A stretch of 64,000 nucleotides of DNA from Colwellia sp. 39_35_sub15_T18 (GCA_002162675.1 MAAE01000028.1:1-64000); one strand, 5' to 3'; positions 17,094-27,019 are shown, counted from the first letter of the stretch. Numbers and translations are program-made. Notes: generated by a model from the sequence alone, not told the origin.

Positions 17094-18251
17094 ATGTCTA
17101 AATATCTACTCATCGCCTTACTATTCATAAGCGCTATTTCTTTGGCTGAGGCTGGCACAACGGCCACAGCTCACTCAAAAGCTAACAGCGCCAAGAACTT
17201 AATATTAATTACCATCGACGGTTTACGTTGGCAGGAGCTTTTTGGTGGCGCTGACATTAATTTACTTGATAATGAAAAGTTTGTACGTAAATCAAGCGAC
17301 ACTAAAGAGCATTTTTGGCATGACAACGAAGCAAAGCGTCGCCAACTGTTAATGCCGTTTTTCTGGAATACCATCGCGAAAGAAGGTGTTGTTATCGGTA
17401 ATAGAAAGTTAGGCTCAACCATGTCGGTATCCAATAACTGGCACTTTTCATATCCGGGTTACAGTGAAATATTTACTGGCATTGCCGACCCTAAGCTAAA
17501 CAGCAATGAAAAAGTGCCTAATCCGCATGTTTCATTTATTGAATGGTTAAATAACCAAGAGTCATTTGACCATAAACTTGCCGCTTTTGGCAGCTGGGAT
17601 GTTTTTCCCGCTATTTTTAATGTTGACCGTAATAAAATGCATGTTAATGCCGGATTTATGCCCGCTCAAGGTTACCCTCTATCTAATGAAATGAAGCTAC
17701 TTAATACTATGCAGCAGGAAATCCCTAGCCCATGGCACAATGTCAGATTAGATAGTTTTACTTATCGCTTTGCTAAAGATTATTTAGTAAACCAAAAACC
17801 CAGAGTGATGACTATTTCATTTGGAGAAACCGATGATTTTGCCCATGACGGTCATTATGACAGTTACTTAAGTTCGGCTCATCAAACAGATAAATTTATT
17901 GAAGACTTATGGAATACCATTCAAACCACGCCTGAATATAAAGATAACACAGTGTTATTAATCACCACAGATCATGGCCGCGGCAGCAATGCCAATGACT
18001 GGCAGCATCATGCCTCTGAAGATGCAGTAAAAGAGTACATGAAAAATTTAGATACTTTTCCTAAAGGAGTCATTGGCTCTGAAAATATTTGGTTTGCGGC
18101 TATGGGCGCAGGTATAGCGGCAAAAGGACAAGTCATTACTGACAGCGAAATTAAGCAAAATCAAATTGCCGCCACGGCGTTAACGTTATTAGGCGAAGAC
18201 CCTCATGCCTTTAACCCCGAAATAGGGAAGAAAATTGAGGAAGTTTTCTAA
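17094..18251 (+). CDS. Secreted alkaline phosphatase-superfamily hydrolase
   Basis: This is a protein of about 385 residues with a signal peptide (MSKYLLIALLFISAISLAEA). It belongs to the alkaline phosphatase/sulfatase/phosphodiesterase superfamily. Metal ligands are seen in ITIDGLRW, in the ETDDFAHDGH segment, in TTDHGRG and in the WQHHAS histidine. The segment SMSVSNNW holds the likely nucleophile region. ATG 17094 is preferred to an in-frame TTG at 17082 because the signal peptide begins there. The stop overlaps the next start (TAATG), so it is coupled to the PhoD-like gene. The exact substrate class (phosphomonoester, diester or sulfate) is not decided by sequence. Confidence 0.75.
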   Translation: MSKYLLIALLFISAISLAEAGTTATAHSKANSAKNLILITIDGLRWQELFGGADINLLDNEKFVRKSSDTKEHFWHDNEAKRRQLLMPFFWNTIAKEGVVIGNRKLGSTMSVSNNWHFSYPGYSEIFTGIADPKLNSNEKVPNPHVSFIEWLNNQESFDHKLAAFGSWDVFPAIFNVDRNKMHVNAGFMPAQGYPLSNEMKLLNTMQQEIPSPWHNVRLDSFTYRFAKDYLVNQKPRVMTISFGETDDFAHDGHYDSYLSSAHQTDKFIEDLWNTIQTTPEYKDNTVLLITTDHGRGSNANDWQHHASEDAVKEYMKNLDTFPKGVIGSENIWFAAMGAGIAAKGQVITDSEIKQNQIAATALTLLGEDPHAFNPEIGKKIEEVF

Positions 18252-19303
18252 TGAGAAGTTCAAGTTTAACGGTGTTGCTTGTTATTAGCTGTACTTTTGG
18301 CATGTTTTCAGCGCAAGCAAAAGTAGAAAAAATACTGTTTGGCTCTTGTAGTCATCAAGATAAAAGTATGCCGATTTTAGACGCTATTAATAAAGAGAAT
18401 GCGGATTTATTTATCTTTTTAGGTGATAACGTTTATGGCGATACCGAAAGCATGCAAGAGCTTGCGGATAAGTATGAACGCTTAGGCAATATATCAGGCA
18501 TTAAAACATTACGTAAAAATACTGACACCATCGCCATTTGGGATGATCATGATTACGGTGAAAATGATGCCGGTGCAGAATATCCTGAAAAGGAAGCCTC
18601 TCGAAAGTTAATGCTAGACTTTTGGCAAGAGCCTAAAAGTTCGGCACGTTATACGCGTAAAACAGGCATATATACCTCGTATATGTACGGTACGGATGCA
18701 CAAAAAGTACAGGTTATTTTACCCGACTTACGTTGGAACAGAGACACCTTAAATCATGTTTCTAAACTGGATTATGCCCTTAAACGTTCACCTAAAAACA
18801 TGGGTCCCTATTCACCTAGCACAGTTAAAAAGGCGTCAATGTTAGGGGAAGAGCAATGGCAGTGGTTAGAAGCTGAATTGAAAAAACCTTCGGCGATAAA
18901 AATAATAGCTTCAAGTTTACAGCTGTTACCTGAATTTACCGGTTGGGAGTCATGGGCGAACTTTCCCGAGGATCGAAAACGATTATTTACGCTCATCAAA
19001 AAACATAACGTAAATGGTGTGTTGATCATCAGTGGTGATACTCATTGGGGGGAAATATCGAAAGTATCATCGACATTAGATTACCCGCTGTGGGAAGTCA
19101 CCAGCTCAGGTTTAACGCAAGAATGGAAAGATGTTAGCCCTAATAAACATCGTGTGGGTGATTTTACCAGTAAGGTAAACTACGGTGAATTACTCATTGA
19201 CTGGCAGCTTAACGATCCCACCATCACTTTACGGTTAAAAGACGTTGAGGGTAGTATTTTCACGCAACATATTGTCAAGTTGTCGGATATTAGTCCGTAT
19301 TAA
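18251..19303 (+). CDS. PhoD-like secreted phosphodiesterase/alkaline phosphatase
   Basis: This is a 350-residue protein with an N-terminal signal peptide ending near AQA. It has the PhoD-type metallophosphatase core: FGSCSHQD, FLGDNVYGD, WDDHDYGENDAG and, near the C-terminus, SGDTHWGE. It lacks the N-terminal extra domain of classical PhoD, like many marine short forms. It starts one base inside the stop of the upstream phosphatase. Together with the TonB receptor this looks like a phosphorus-scavenging locus. The role is inferred from family. Confidence 0.85.
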   Translation: MRSSSLTVLLVISCTFGMFSAQAKVEKILFGSCSHQDKSMPILDAINKENADLFIFLGDNVYGDTESMQELADKYERLGNISGIKTLRKNTDTIAIWDDHDYGENDAGAEYPEKEASRKLMLDFWQEPKSSARYTRKTGIYTSYMYGTDAQKVQVILPDLRWNRDTLNHVSKLDYALKRSPKNMGPYSPSTVKKASMLGEEQWQWLEAELKKPSAIKIIASSLQLLPEFTGWESWANFPEDRKRLFTLIKKHNVNGVLIISGDTHWGEISKVSSTLDYPLWEVTSSGLTQEWKDVSPNKHRVGDFTSKVNYGELLIDWQLNDPTITLRLKDVEGSIFTQHIVKLSDISPY

Positions 19304-19336
19304 TTGATTGCTTGGTTGATTTTTAATTTATCAATG

Positions 19337-19816
19337 TTATTGCAGTAACCATTGTCTTAACATTGCTTGATTAACCAAGCCACTTTTACCGTGAAATTTA
19401 CCATTACTTTCAATAAAGTAACTGCGTGGTAATTCACCGTACCAACTGGCATCAATAAGAAAGCGACTTTGAGCGCCCTTACCGTCAATAAAATGAAAAT
19501 TGCTCAAACGGCTTAATTCAAATTTTTTAATAATGTCATCACGCTCGGCATTGATTTCATCATTAGCATCGGTATTAATAATCACTATGGCTAAGTCATT
19601 ATGTTGCTTTTGCAGTTGTTGAATGATCGCCAGCTCTTTAAAACAAGGCGGGCAATCAACTGACCACAACAACATTAGCCATTGCTTACCCATGTTTTGT
19701 GTTTTAATCGTAGCCAATTGCTGTTTATTAAATTCTATGGAACTTGCCTTAGCGTTGCCAGCAAAAAGTAAACAAACAACAAGTAAAACACCGTGGATAT
19801 TTTTCAAAAACTTCAT
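19337..19816 (-). CDS. TlpA-like periplasmic thioredoxin-fold protein
   Basis: This is a protein of about 159 residues with signal peptide MKFLKNIHGVLLVVCLLFAG. A thioredoxin fold carries the active-site motif CPPC in WSVDCPPCFKEL. Pro is not at the usual cis-position motif, but ELPRSYF probably supplies it. It would act as a periplasmic disulfide reductase or isomerase. Its start codon overlaps the stop of the BNR-repeat gene (ATGA), so it is coupled to it. The partner may be the cysteine-rich BNR protein. Confidence 0.8.
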   Translation of the reverse strand: MKFLKNIHGVLLVVCLLFAGNAKASSIEFNKQQLATIKTQNMGKQWLMLLWSVDCPPCFKELAIIQQLQKQHNDLAIVIINTDANDEINAERDDIIKKFELSRLSNFHFIDGKGAQSRFLIDASWYGELPRSYFIESNGKFHGKSGLVNQAMLRQWLLQ

Positions 19817-21087
19817 AAGGCCTGTACCCAATGACCTTGTTTAGGGCGATGCCATGACACATAACTGGTCTTGCCGTTTTTAATAATGAATGGCCTATCA
19901 GAGCCTTCAGTGGCAGTTGCCAGCAACACAGCATTGTTAAATGATTTACCATTATTTGGTGAGCGCTGATGCCATAACTCATGCTCCGTGCCATTAAATT
20001 GCGTCCAGACAATGTCGATATTATTGCCATTCGTATTCAAGTGTGGGTGCGCTGCTTGTGCGGCTTGCACACCAACAGATATTGGTTTGGTTAACGATTT
20101 TCCTTGATCATGACTTGATGCATAAAAAATACCTTTACCAACATCCCCCTGATTAAACCACACTAAATGGTAGCGATTATTTTCATTAATACTGATGGCG
20201 CCACCTTGATGAGGGCAGCCGTTAATTTTCCAATGATCGTAACTGATTTGATAAGGCACCTGTTGTACCTTTTCGCCGTTAGCAAGTGTTAGCAAAGCAA
20301 ATTCGCGAATATTATCGCCATAAATATGTCGCCAAAATATTGCTAATTCACCTTGGTTGTTATAATCGATGGCAATGCGACAACAAACACAGGTATTATT
20401 TGCTAGCTGCTCATTTGAAAAACCTAGATCACTTTTTCTATAATTAGCTTTACCAAGATACAATGCTGAACCATTGGTTGGCTTTCCTTCTTTTCGCAGT
20501 TGATAAGTTAAGCGAGAGTCAAGCCAAACAAGACTGATATCACCTTCATCCGTCACCAGCATTTCATTAAAACTATGACCTGTCAGCAGGTTGTCGTCAT
20601 TAACCGTTACTGGCTTAGTAAAGGTTTTGCCGTAATCACTAGAATAGCTAAAACGTATATCTGCGCTATATTTCTTCTCTTTTGGTGATGCCCATGACAC
20701 ATAAACACCTTGATAGTTGTCGAAAGCTATTTTCGGCCGATTTTCATTGCGAGCAGATATTTTTTCTTTATCAATGGCAATGCGACTACTGGCTGAAAAT
20801 GTTAAGCCGTTATCCGTTGATATTTGAAAATACAAACTCGCATTTATCGCCCACAATCGCCATAAGTCACCATTGGGCGCAAACGCTGAGGTAACCGTTT
20901 TCGCACAAACTATATTTGTTTCTGCACAAGGTACAGTTTGCGCCATTTTTGCTGGCGTTTCCTTTGTTAGTGCTGCTGTTACTGATGCTGATTGATGATT
21001 ATGCTCTGCGGCAACACTGTTGTTTACACTAAGCAGCAATGAAACAAACACAGTCAAAAATAATGATTTATAAATCAATGTCGGCAT
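19813..21087 (-). CDS. Secreted BNR/sialidase-like beta-propeller protein
   Basis: This is a 424-residue exported protein (signal peptide ending near SVAA). Repeated BNR/Asp-box segments occur, such as STDNGLTFS, SSDYGKTFT, SHDQGKSLT and SPNNGKSFN, which form a sialidase-type propeller. It contains an unusual CVCC motif and further cysteines (CAETNIVC, GCPHQG). No full set of sialidase catalytic residues was identified, so a binding or structural role is possible. It lies between a TonB receptor (9 bases upstream) and the TlpA-like gene, and the three form one operon. Confidence 0.75.
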   Translation of the reverse strand: MPTLIYKSLFLTVFVSLLLSVNNSVAAEHNHQSASVTAALTKETPAKMAQTVPCAETNIVCAKTVTSAFAPNGDLWRLWAINASLYFQISTDNGLTFSASSRIAIDKEKISARNENRPKIAFDNYQGVYVSWASPKEKKYSADIRFSYSSDYGKTFTKPVTVNDDNLLTGHSFNEMLVTDEGDISLVWLDSRLTYQLRKEGKPTNGSALYLGKANYRKSDLGFSNEQLANNTCVCCRIAIDYNNQGELAIFWRHIYGDNIREFALLTLANGEKVQQVPYQISYDHWKINGCPHQGGAISINENNRYHLVWFNQGDVGKGIFYASSHDQGKSLTKPISVGVQAAQAAHPHLNTNGNNIDIVWTQFNGTEHELWHQRSPNNGKSFNNAVLLATATEGSDRPFIIKNGKTSYVSWHRPKQGHWVQAL

Positions 21088-21096
21088 AATTTTCCT

Positions 21097-23199
21097 TTAC
21101 CACTTATAGCTTAAGCCAATATAGGCTGTTCTTGGCGCACCTGGCGAAAATTTGGTTTTACCATATCGATAAGAGGCTTCTTGCGCATATTCTTCATCAG
21201 AAACATTTAATATTCTGGCATGAAGTGCAAACTGCTCAGAGACTTGGTAGCGCGCTTTTAAATTACCAATAGTATAACCCTCTTCAATGCGGTCATTACC
21301 CTCATCATCTTGGCTGTTATCATCGTCTAGCCAATATTCACCAATAGATTGTAGCTCTAACATAGCAGTAAAGCCTTGCAGAAAAGCCGGCATATAACGC
21401 ACACGCACATTAGCAATATAATCGGGTGCCGCTGCCATTTCATTACCAGCAAGATCTTCATATTCATCGAACTCATGCTTTGATTGACTATAAGCGGTAC
21501 TAATATTTAGCTGCTCATTAATCTGCCATGAAATGGAGGCTTCAATGCCTTTATGGATAACGCGCGTAGCATTAGTTAAATAACGTTGACCATCATCGTT
21601 ATAGGCATGAACAATACCGTCATCAACATCCATATAATAAACCGCAGTATCAAAAGAAACTGTTTTCCAGTTGGCTTTATAACCTAGCTCAAAAGTATCA
21701 GACGTTTCTGGGTCAACCGCTTCTGCATCGCCATCATCTTTTGTAGTTAAATGATATATGCTACCCGCAGTAGGTAAACGGAAACTATTGGCGTAACGCA
21801 CATAAACGCTGCTGTCTGCGGTTAAATGATAGTTCAAGCTTGCTTTAGGGCTAAAGTGATTAAAATCATCACTTCTGTTTGCTATGCTTATTTTGCCATG
21901 ACCAATATCACCATAAACCCCTAAGTGATTATCAAAGTCATACTTTGCATAGTCATAACGAGCACCTAAGGTTAAATCTAACTTGTCAGTTAAGCTACGT
22001 TTGTGCTGGATATAAGGAGATATACTGATAAATTGCGTGGTGTCATCGTAGAATTTTTCGCCCTTAACAAAGGTATCAGCCCCCCAACCTGTGGTAGTAA
22101 AGTCAAGTGGTTGGTAAGACAGTTGCTCACCTTCGGTCAATTCAATATCTATACCTGTTGTTGTTTCGCTATTACTGTTGTGTTCAAAATTGGCTAGGGC
22201 TAATAAACCTAAGGTTTGCACTTCAGACTCTACTTTTGGCATATTTTCGTTCCAAGTAGCCGTATAGTCATTGGTACGATAACGATAGTAAGGAATAAGC
22301 GAGTAAAAGTTATTACCAACCGTTTTATCCCACTGCGTTGCAAGGCGCATATACTGTGTTTTACGCAATGGATCGCTGGCTAAAACAGTGTCTGAAAGCC
22401 CTGAATTAGTCTTATCATTTGAATATAAATCTTCTGTTAGACTAGCAGCCATTTCTTGTTCGAGATCTGAGGCAATAAACGAGGTCACTAAGCGCTCATT
22501 ATCGCCTAAATCAAGTTCATGACGGAAAGTTAACTCGCCACGTTCAGAGCCGGTGTGATCACGCCAGCCGTCATTCTTTAAATACGATCCTGACACTCGA
22601 AAGCCCTGTGTGTTAGATATTTTATTACTATGACTGGCTTGTACTTTAGTGTACTCGTCTTCACCTAGCATCAAATCAATACTGGTTTCTGGCGCCTGCG
22701 CAACATCTGCCGATAAAATATTTACTGTCGCAGCTACTGCGCCTGAGCCGTAAAGTGCGGTGCCAGCACCTTTTAGTACTTCCATGCGCGCCACATTGGA
22801 ATTAAAGCTAGACCACCACAAGGCATTATGGTTAAAAAAGGCCGCTGATTGCAGGGGAATGTTATCTTGTAAGTATAAGTAGTAACCACCAGTATTCATT
22901 GGCATTCTGATGGCGGCTTTATGACCTTGACCACCAGAAAGTTGGTCAATTAACACCCCTGAAATACTGTTCAATGATTCAGCAACATGTTGGCCATTAT
23001 CAAGTGCTAATTCATCTTTACCTACGCCTTTTACTGACATGGCTAAGTCTGTGTCTAAAGACTCTTGGCGCGTTGCGGTGACGGTAATTCGTTCAAAACC
23101 ATCATCGTCATCGGCTACAAAAGGTGTTTCCGCATATACAGAACCACAATATTGGCTAACAATAAGGGACAGCAGGGATATTTTTATTTTTGTATTCAT
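21097..23199 (-). CDS. TonB-dependent outer membrane receptor
   Basis: This is a receptor of about 700 residues. A signal peptide ends near VYA, then comes a TonB-box-like segment ERITVTAT, a plug with IRMPMNTGG and GAGTALYGSGAVAATVN, and a barrel ending in AYIGLSYKW. The start is ATG 23199, one codon after an in-frame GTG. It heads the operon with the BNR-repeat and TlpA-like genes. The ligand is unknown; the plug resembles vitamin B12/siderophore-type receptors only in general features. Confidence 0.85.
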   Translation of the reverse strand: MNTKIKISLLSLIVSQYCGSVYAETPFVADDDDGFERITVTATRQESLDTDLAMSVKGVGKDELALDNGQHVAESLNSISGVLIDQLSGGQGHKAAIRMPMNTGGYYLYLQDNIPLQSAAFFNHNALWWSSFNSNVARMEVLKGAGTALYGSGAVAATVNILSADVAQAPETSIDLMLGEDEYTKVQASHSNKISNTQGFRVSGSYLKNDGWRDHTGSERGELTFRHELDLGDNERLVTSFIASDLEQEMAASLTEDLYSNDKTNSGLSDTVLASDPLRKTQYMRLATQWDKTVGNNFYSLIPYYRYRTNDYTATWNENMPKVESEVQTLGLLALANFEHNSNSETTTGIDIELTEGEQLSYQPLDFTTTGWGADTFVKGEKFYDDTTQFISISPYIQHKRSLTDKLDLTLGARYDYAKYDFDNHLGVYGDIGHGKISIANRSDDFNHFSPKASLNYHLTADSSVYVRYANSFRLPTAGSIYHLTTKDDGDAEAVDPETSDTFELGYKANWKTVSFDTAVYYMDVDDGIVHAYNDDGQRYLTNATRVIHKGIEASISWQINEQLNISTAYSQSKHEFDEYEDLAGNEMAAAPDYIANVRVRYMPAFLQGFTAMLELQSIGEYWLDDDNSQDDEGNDRIEEGYTIGNLKARYQVSEQFALHARILNVSDEEYAQEASYRYGKTKFSPGAPRTAYIGLSYKW

Positions 23200-23202
23200 C
23201 AC

Positions 23203-23567
23203 GTGGTGTTTTTTCGATTATTAAGATTAACGCTATGATAAAATATTTTTGAGTTGTTGCAGTGTGACATAATGTCGCGAAAGCGGATTTAGATGGGTAA
23301 TATTTTGTATTGTAATCAAAATATTACCCTCATTTTTTCACGGCTGAAGTTATTTAAAACAAAAGGAAATAGCCAATACGCGACAATTGATCACCGGGTA
23401 AAACAGCCTCATTTGATATAGCGCAAGTAAGACAAAAATTTTATTACAAAATGTTAAGTGATAAATACCAATTTGATTAAATTTCTTCCCAACTCAGAAC
23501 TTAATCAACTTGGTATACTACGCAGACAGTGGCACAATAGGATGGTAATTTTTTAACAGGAATGTAA
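23203..23567. other. Divergent promoter region with inverted repeat
   Basis: These 365 bases lie between divergent genes (TonB receptor and S1C protease). No gene was seen. It must contain both promoters. The right half carries the inverted repeat at 23465-23516. Confidence 0.7.
23465..23516. repeat. Inverted repeat, 16-base arms
   Basis: ATACCAATTTGATTAA (23465-23480) and TTAATCAACTTGGTAT (23501-23516) match as inverted arms at 15 of 16 positions around a 20-base loop. It looks like a dispersed intergenic palindromic element. No second copy was found in this window, so its repeat nature is inferred. Confidence 0.6.
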
Positions 23568-24836
23568 ATGAAAGCTTTTTTTAGCTTAGTCTTTTTTTGG
23601 CTAAGCGTTTTACTAAGCAGTAGTAGTTATGCCACTGAACAAGCAGAGCAACTATTTAATCAATTGAAACCGTCTCTTTATCAAATAAAATTAATAGACA
23701 AAGCCAGTGGTGAAAAATCCTCTATTGGTTCAGGCTTTCAAATCAGCAAAGATGGCATTATCGCCACTAACTATCATGTTATTTCAAGCTATGCTTTGCA
23801 TCCTAAAAAATATCGAATTGAATACTTAGACAATCAAGGTAACAAGGGACGTTTAACACTGAAAAGTGTCGACGTTATTAACGATTTAGCCTTAGTTAGA
23901 CGTGATGTTGAGCAAGATATGGCCTTTTTTCAGCTATCACAAAGTGCCCCCCATAAAGGTGAGCAGTTATTCTCACTAGGTAATCCCCATGATTTAGGCA
24001 TGATTGTTGTGCCCGGCACTTACAATGGCTTAAAAAAAGAATCATTTAATGAACGTATTCATTTTACTGGCTCAATTAATTCCGGCATGAGTGGCGGCCC
24101 TGTTGTTAATAAACAAGCGGAAGTGGTCGGTGTTAATGTGGCAACATCAGGTAATTCCATTGGTTTTTTAGTGCCACACGATAAGTTAGTTAATTTATAC
24201 CAAGCTTTCCTACAAATACCACCTGAGTCTATTGAAGCGCAAATGGCACAACAGTTAACTGCTAATCAAGACAAGCTAATGACTGAAATTCTCAGTAGCA
24301 CATGGCAGGCTAAAAAGCTTGGTGAGCAAGGCAGCATTCCTATTATTGACGTACCTTTTATTCGCTGTTGGGGGGATTCAAATGCGGATAAAGCCGACGC
24401 TCTTATTTTAACCGCTGTCGCCAACTGCTCGTTGGATGAAAATACTTACCTGTCGTCACGATTTTTTACTGGTTCAATGGAAATTGAATTTCGTACTATG
24501 CAGGCCAAAAATATTGGCGCTAACAAATTTTACCATCTATACCAACAACAAATTGCTCGAGCTGGCGCAGGTAACCGTGCCGGTAAAGATAATGTCACCG
24601 AATATCAATGTCACCATGACTTAGTGATGCCAGATAACCAAGCCATTAACAATAAAAGTATTTTTTGTACCCGCGCTTATAAAAAATTTCCTGACTTATT
24701 TGATGTACTTTACTTAAGTGCTTCTGTTGATAAAGATAAGCAAGCATTAGTAAGCCATTTTACCATCGCCGGTATTAATCAAGCCAATGCCCTAGCCTTT
24801 ACCCGTAAATTTATGGAGGCAGTGTCATGGCAGTAG
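23568..24836 (+). CDS. Secreted trypsin-like (S1C/HtrA-type) serine protease
   Basis: This is a 422-residue protein with a signal peptide ending near YA at 21-22. The protease domain (about 35-215) has the full triad: His70 in TNYHV, Asp106 in NDLALV and Ser175 in GMSGGP. No PDZ domain follows. Instead there is a C-terminal region of about 200 residues of unknown fold with several cysteines (RCWGDSN, NCSLDE, YQCHHD, FCTRAY). The gene overlaps the FHA gene by 10 bases. The target protein is unknown. Confidence 0.8.
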   Translation: MKAFFSLVFFWLSVLLSSSSYATEQAEQLFNQLKPSLYQIKLIDKASGEKSSIGSGFQISKDGIIATNYHVISSYALHPKKYRIEYLDNQGNKGRLTLKSVDVINDLALVRRDVEQDMAFFQLSQSAPHKGEQLFSLGNPHDLGMIVVPGTYNGLKKESFNERIHFTGSINSGMSGGPVVNKQAEVVGVNVATSGNSIGFLVPHDKLVNLYQAFLQIPPESIEAQMAQQLTANQDKLMTEILSSTWQAKKLGEQGSIPIIDVPFIRCWGDSNADKADALILTAVANCSLDENTYLSSRFFTGSMEIEFRTMQAKNIGANKFYHLYQQQIARAGAGNRAGKDNVTEYQCHHDLVMPDNQAINNKSIFCTRAYKKFPDLFDVLYLSASVDKDKQALVSHFTIAGINQANALAFTRKFMEAVSWQ

Positions 24837-25891
24837 ACTACATAGAAACAGAGAGTATAGAAGCAGAGAATATAGAAATAGAGGATATGGAACTGAAAAA
24901 TATCGCCGCTGAAGAAATGACAACCGAGATTATCATTGAAGAAATCAGCAAGGGTCATAAACTGCTGCATCGCCATAAGTTAACCAAAAAACAAATACAT
25001 ATAGGCAGAGATTATCATAATGACATTATAATCTCTGATCCTCATATTTGTCCCGGTCATCTCAGCCTAGAATTTGTTGAGGGTCACTGGCACATTACGG
25101 ATCACCAAACCGTTAATGGCACTTTTGTTGAAAATCCAAAGCAGCAAAAACATAATGCCAATCAACATAAAATAAACAACGGCGACATTATTAGCTTAGG
25201 TAAAAGCCAATTACGCATACTTTTTAGTGATCATAAAGTTGCCCCTACTCTTGCTTTTAGCCCTTTTGAAAGCTTTATCGATTTAATGCGTCACCCGGTA
25301 GCGCTATTTTTGAGTATGGTATTTTTTACCTTAATTGCTGGCGGAATTTTCTATCTAAACAAGCCAGTAGAGGTTAATTTCAGCCAACTCTTCGTTCCTG
25401 CTATCGGTATGGCACTAGGTTTTGCCTTATGGCCAGCAGGCGTTGCACTGGTTTCCCATTTAAGCAAGCAAGATGCGCGGATGATGGCACAACTTGGGGT
25501 GAGTTTCGCCTTCTTTAACCTTATGTGGTTCAGTGATGTGTTAGAAAGTATTGCTGCCTTTAATAGCGCTAGCAACTCGGTATTACCTTTATTAGTGATG
25601 TTAATTTCTGTCGCGTTAGCTTTCAGTTTGTTTTGGTTAAATGGCTATATTGGTTTTCACATGACTGCCAGACGTCGCATTATTGTTGCCGCAAGCATTA
25701 CTATGCTGCTCTTTGGTGGTGGTTATCTAGTGCAGTATAGTAACAAGCCAGAGTTTAATCCTAGACCGCAATATAATGCCACTATTATGATGCCAAGTTT
25801 TTTACTGGCACAAAGTAGTAGTGTTGATGAATTTATTGCAGACAGCAGTAAGCTTTTTGATAAAACTAAGAAAAGAGCTTTAAAGGAATAG
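24827..25891 (+). CDS. FHA-domain integral membrane protein
   Basis: This is a 354-residue protein. An acidic, repetitive N-terminal stretch (about 1-40, rich in IE and EN steps) precedes an FHA domain (about 50-130) with HIGRDYHNDI, PGHLSL and VNGTFVE, the phosphothreonine-binding loops. The usual SRxH serine/arginine are replaced by CPGH, so phosphopeptide binding may be altered. Four or so hydrophobic helices follow (about 160-300). It starts inside the protease gene and is translationally coupled to it, so it may relay a cytoplasmic signal to the secreted protease. That link is inference. Confidence 0.75.
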   Translation: MAVDYIETESIEAENIEIEDMELKNIAAEEMTTEIIIEEISKGHKLLHRHKLTKKQIHIGRDYHNDIIISDPHICPGHLSLEFVEGHWHITDHQTVNGTFVENPKQQKHNANQHKINNGDIISLGKSQLRILFSDHKVAPTLAFSPFESFIDLMRHPVALFLSMVFFTLIAGGIFYLNKPVEVNFSQLFVPAIGMALGFALWPAGVALVSHLSKQDARMMAQLGVSFAFFNLMWFSDVLESIAAFNSASNSVLPLLVMLISVALAFSLFWLNGYIGFHMTARRRIIVAASITMLLFGGGYLVQYSNKPEFNPRPQYNATIMMPSFLLAQSSSVDEFIADSSKLFDKTKKRALKE

Positions 25892-25905
25892 GTAAGTTAC
25901 CAGCC

Positions 25906-25937
25906 GCGAGTTACGAACATAGTAACTCGCCGCTTTT
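25906..25937. terminator. Hairpin between convergent FHA gene and trpS
   Basis: GCGAGTTAC (25906-25914) pairs with GTAACTCGC (25922-25930) and is followed by CGCTTTT on the plus strand. It fits a terminator for the FHA gene, and the stem could also serve trpS. Confidence 0.65.
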
Positions 25938-25952
25938 AACTTGTGCCTGTAA

Positions 25953-26957
25953 CTATGGGCGCGGAATAAAGCCTACCGCGTCATACACTGAAGTTAATAT
26001 ATTGCTGGCACGAAGCGACGCTTTTTCAGCACCTTGTTTCATCACTTGTTCAAGAAAAGCGTGATCGGCACGGTACTGATGATATTTAGCTTGAATAGGC
26101 TCCAACATGGTTACAACCGCGTCAGCAACATCACCTTTTAAATGACCATACATTTTATCTTCATATTCTGGCACTAGGCTAGCAATTGATTTACCGGTAG
26201 CACATGACAGCAAAGATAATAAATTCGACACGCCGGGCTTTTCTGCCACATTATAATAAATACGCGCTTGCTCATCAGAGTCGGTCACGGCACGTTTTAT
26301 TTTCTTGGCAATTTTTTTCGGCTCTTCTAACAAACCAATAAAGTTACCGGGATTAGTATCTGATTTCGACATTTTCTTGGTCGGTTCAAGTAAACTCATT
26401 ACTCGCGCGCCGTCCTTTGGAATGAAAGGGTCTGGCACGGTAAAAATATCACCATAAAGGTTATTAAAACGAGTGGCAATATCCCGCGCTAATTCTAAAT
26501 GCTGCTTTTGATCATCACCAACAGGCACAGTATCAGCACCATATAACAAAATATCAGCCGCCATGAGTACCGGATAAGTAAATAACCCTGCGTTCATATT
26601 CGCTTCAGATTTTTGCGACTTATCTTTATATTGCGTCATGCGATTTAGCTCGCCCATTTGCGTGTAGCAATTTAATACCCAACTCAGCTGCGCATGCTCT
26701 GGTACGTGAGATTGAATAAAAATAGTGCTTTGCTGTGGATCGACACCACAAGCAAGATAAAGCGCTAAACCATCTAGCGTCGCTTTACGTAAGTCTTCGG
26801 CTTTAGGACGAACAGTAATCGCATGCTGATCCACCAGCATGTAATAACACTCATGGCTAGGTTGCATATTGACCCATTGCTTTAATGCGCCTAAATAATT
26901 GCCAATGGTTAATTCACCTGATGGCTGACAGCCACTTAATACAATAGGTTTACTCAT
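25953..26957 (-). CDS. trpS: Tryptophanyl-tRNA synthetase
   Basis: This is a class I aminoacyl-tRNA synthetase of 334 residues, the normal bacterial length. It has the HIGH-equivalent TIGN at 17-20 in [16 protein letters not shown] and KMSKS at 195-199. It also shows the GDDQKQH segment of TrpRS. It charges tRNA-Trp. It lies 62 bases after rpe on the same strand, as in the conserved dam-rpe-gph-trpS order, but gph is missing between them. Confidence 0.97.
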   Translation of the reverse strand: MSKPIVLSGCQPSGELTIGNYLGALKQWVNMQPSHECYYMLVDQHAITVRPKAEDLRKATLDGLALYLACGVDPQQSTIFIQSHVPEHAQLSWVLNCYTQMGELNRMTQYKDKSQKSEANMNAGLFTYPVLMAADILLYGADTVPVGDDQKQHLELARDIATRFNNLYGDIFTVPDPFIPKDGARVMSLLEPTKKMSKSDTNPGNFIGLLEEPKKIAKKIKRAVTDSDEQARIYYNVAEKPGVSNLLSLLSCATGKSIASLVPEYEDKMYGHLKGDVADAVVTMLEPIQAKYHQYRADHAFLEQVMKQGAEKASLRASNILTSVYDAVGFIPRP

Positions 26958-27019
26958 TTCTTTCCTTTAACGGTATTTTTTACCTTAAAAATTTTAACTT
27001 TACCTAACTTTAGTTAAGC

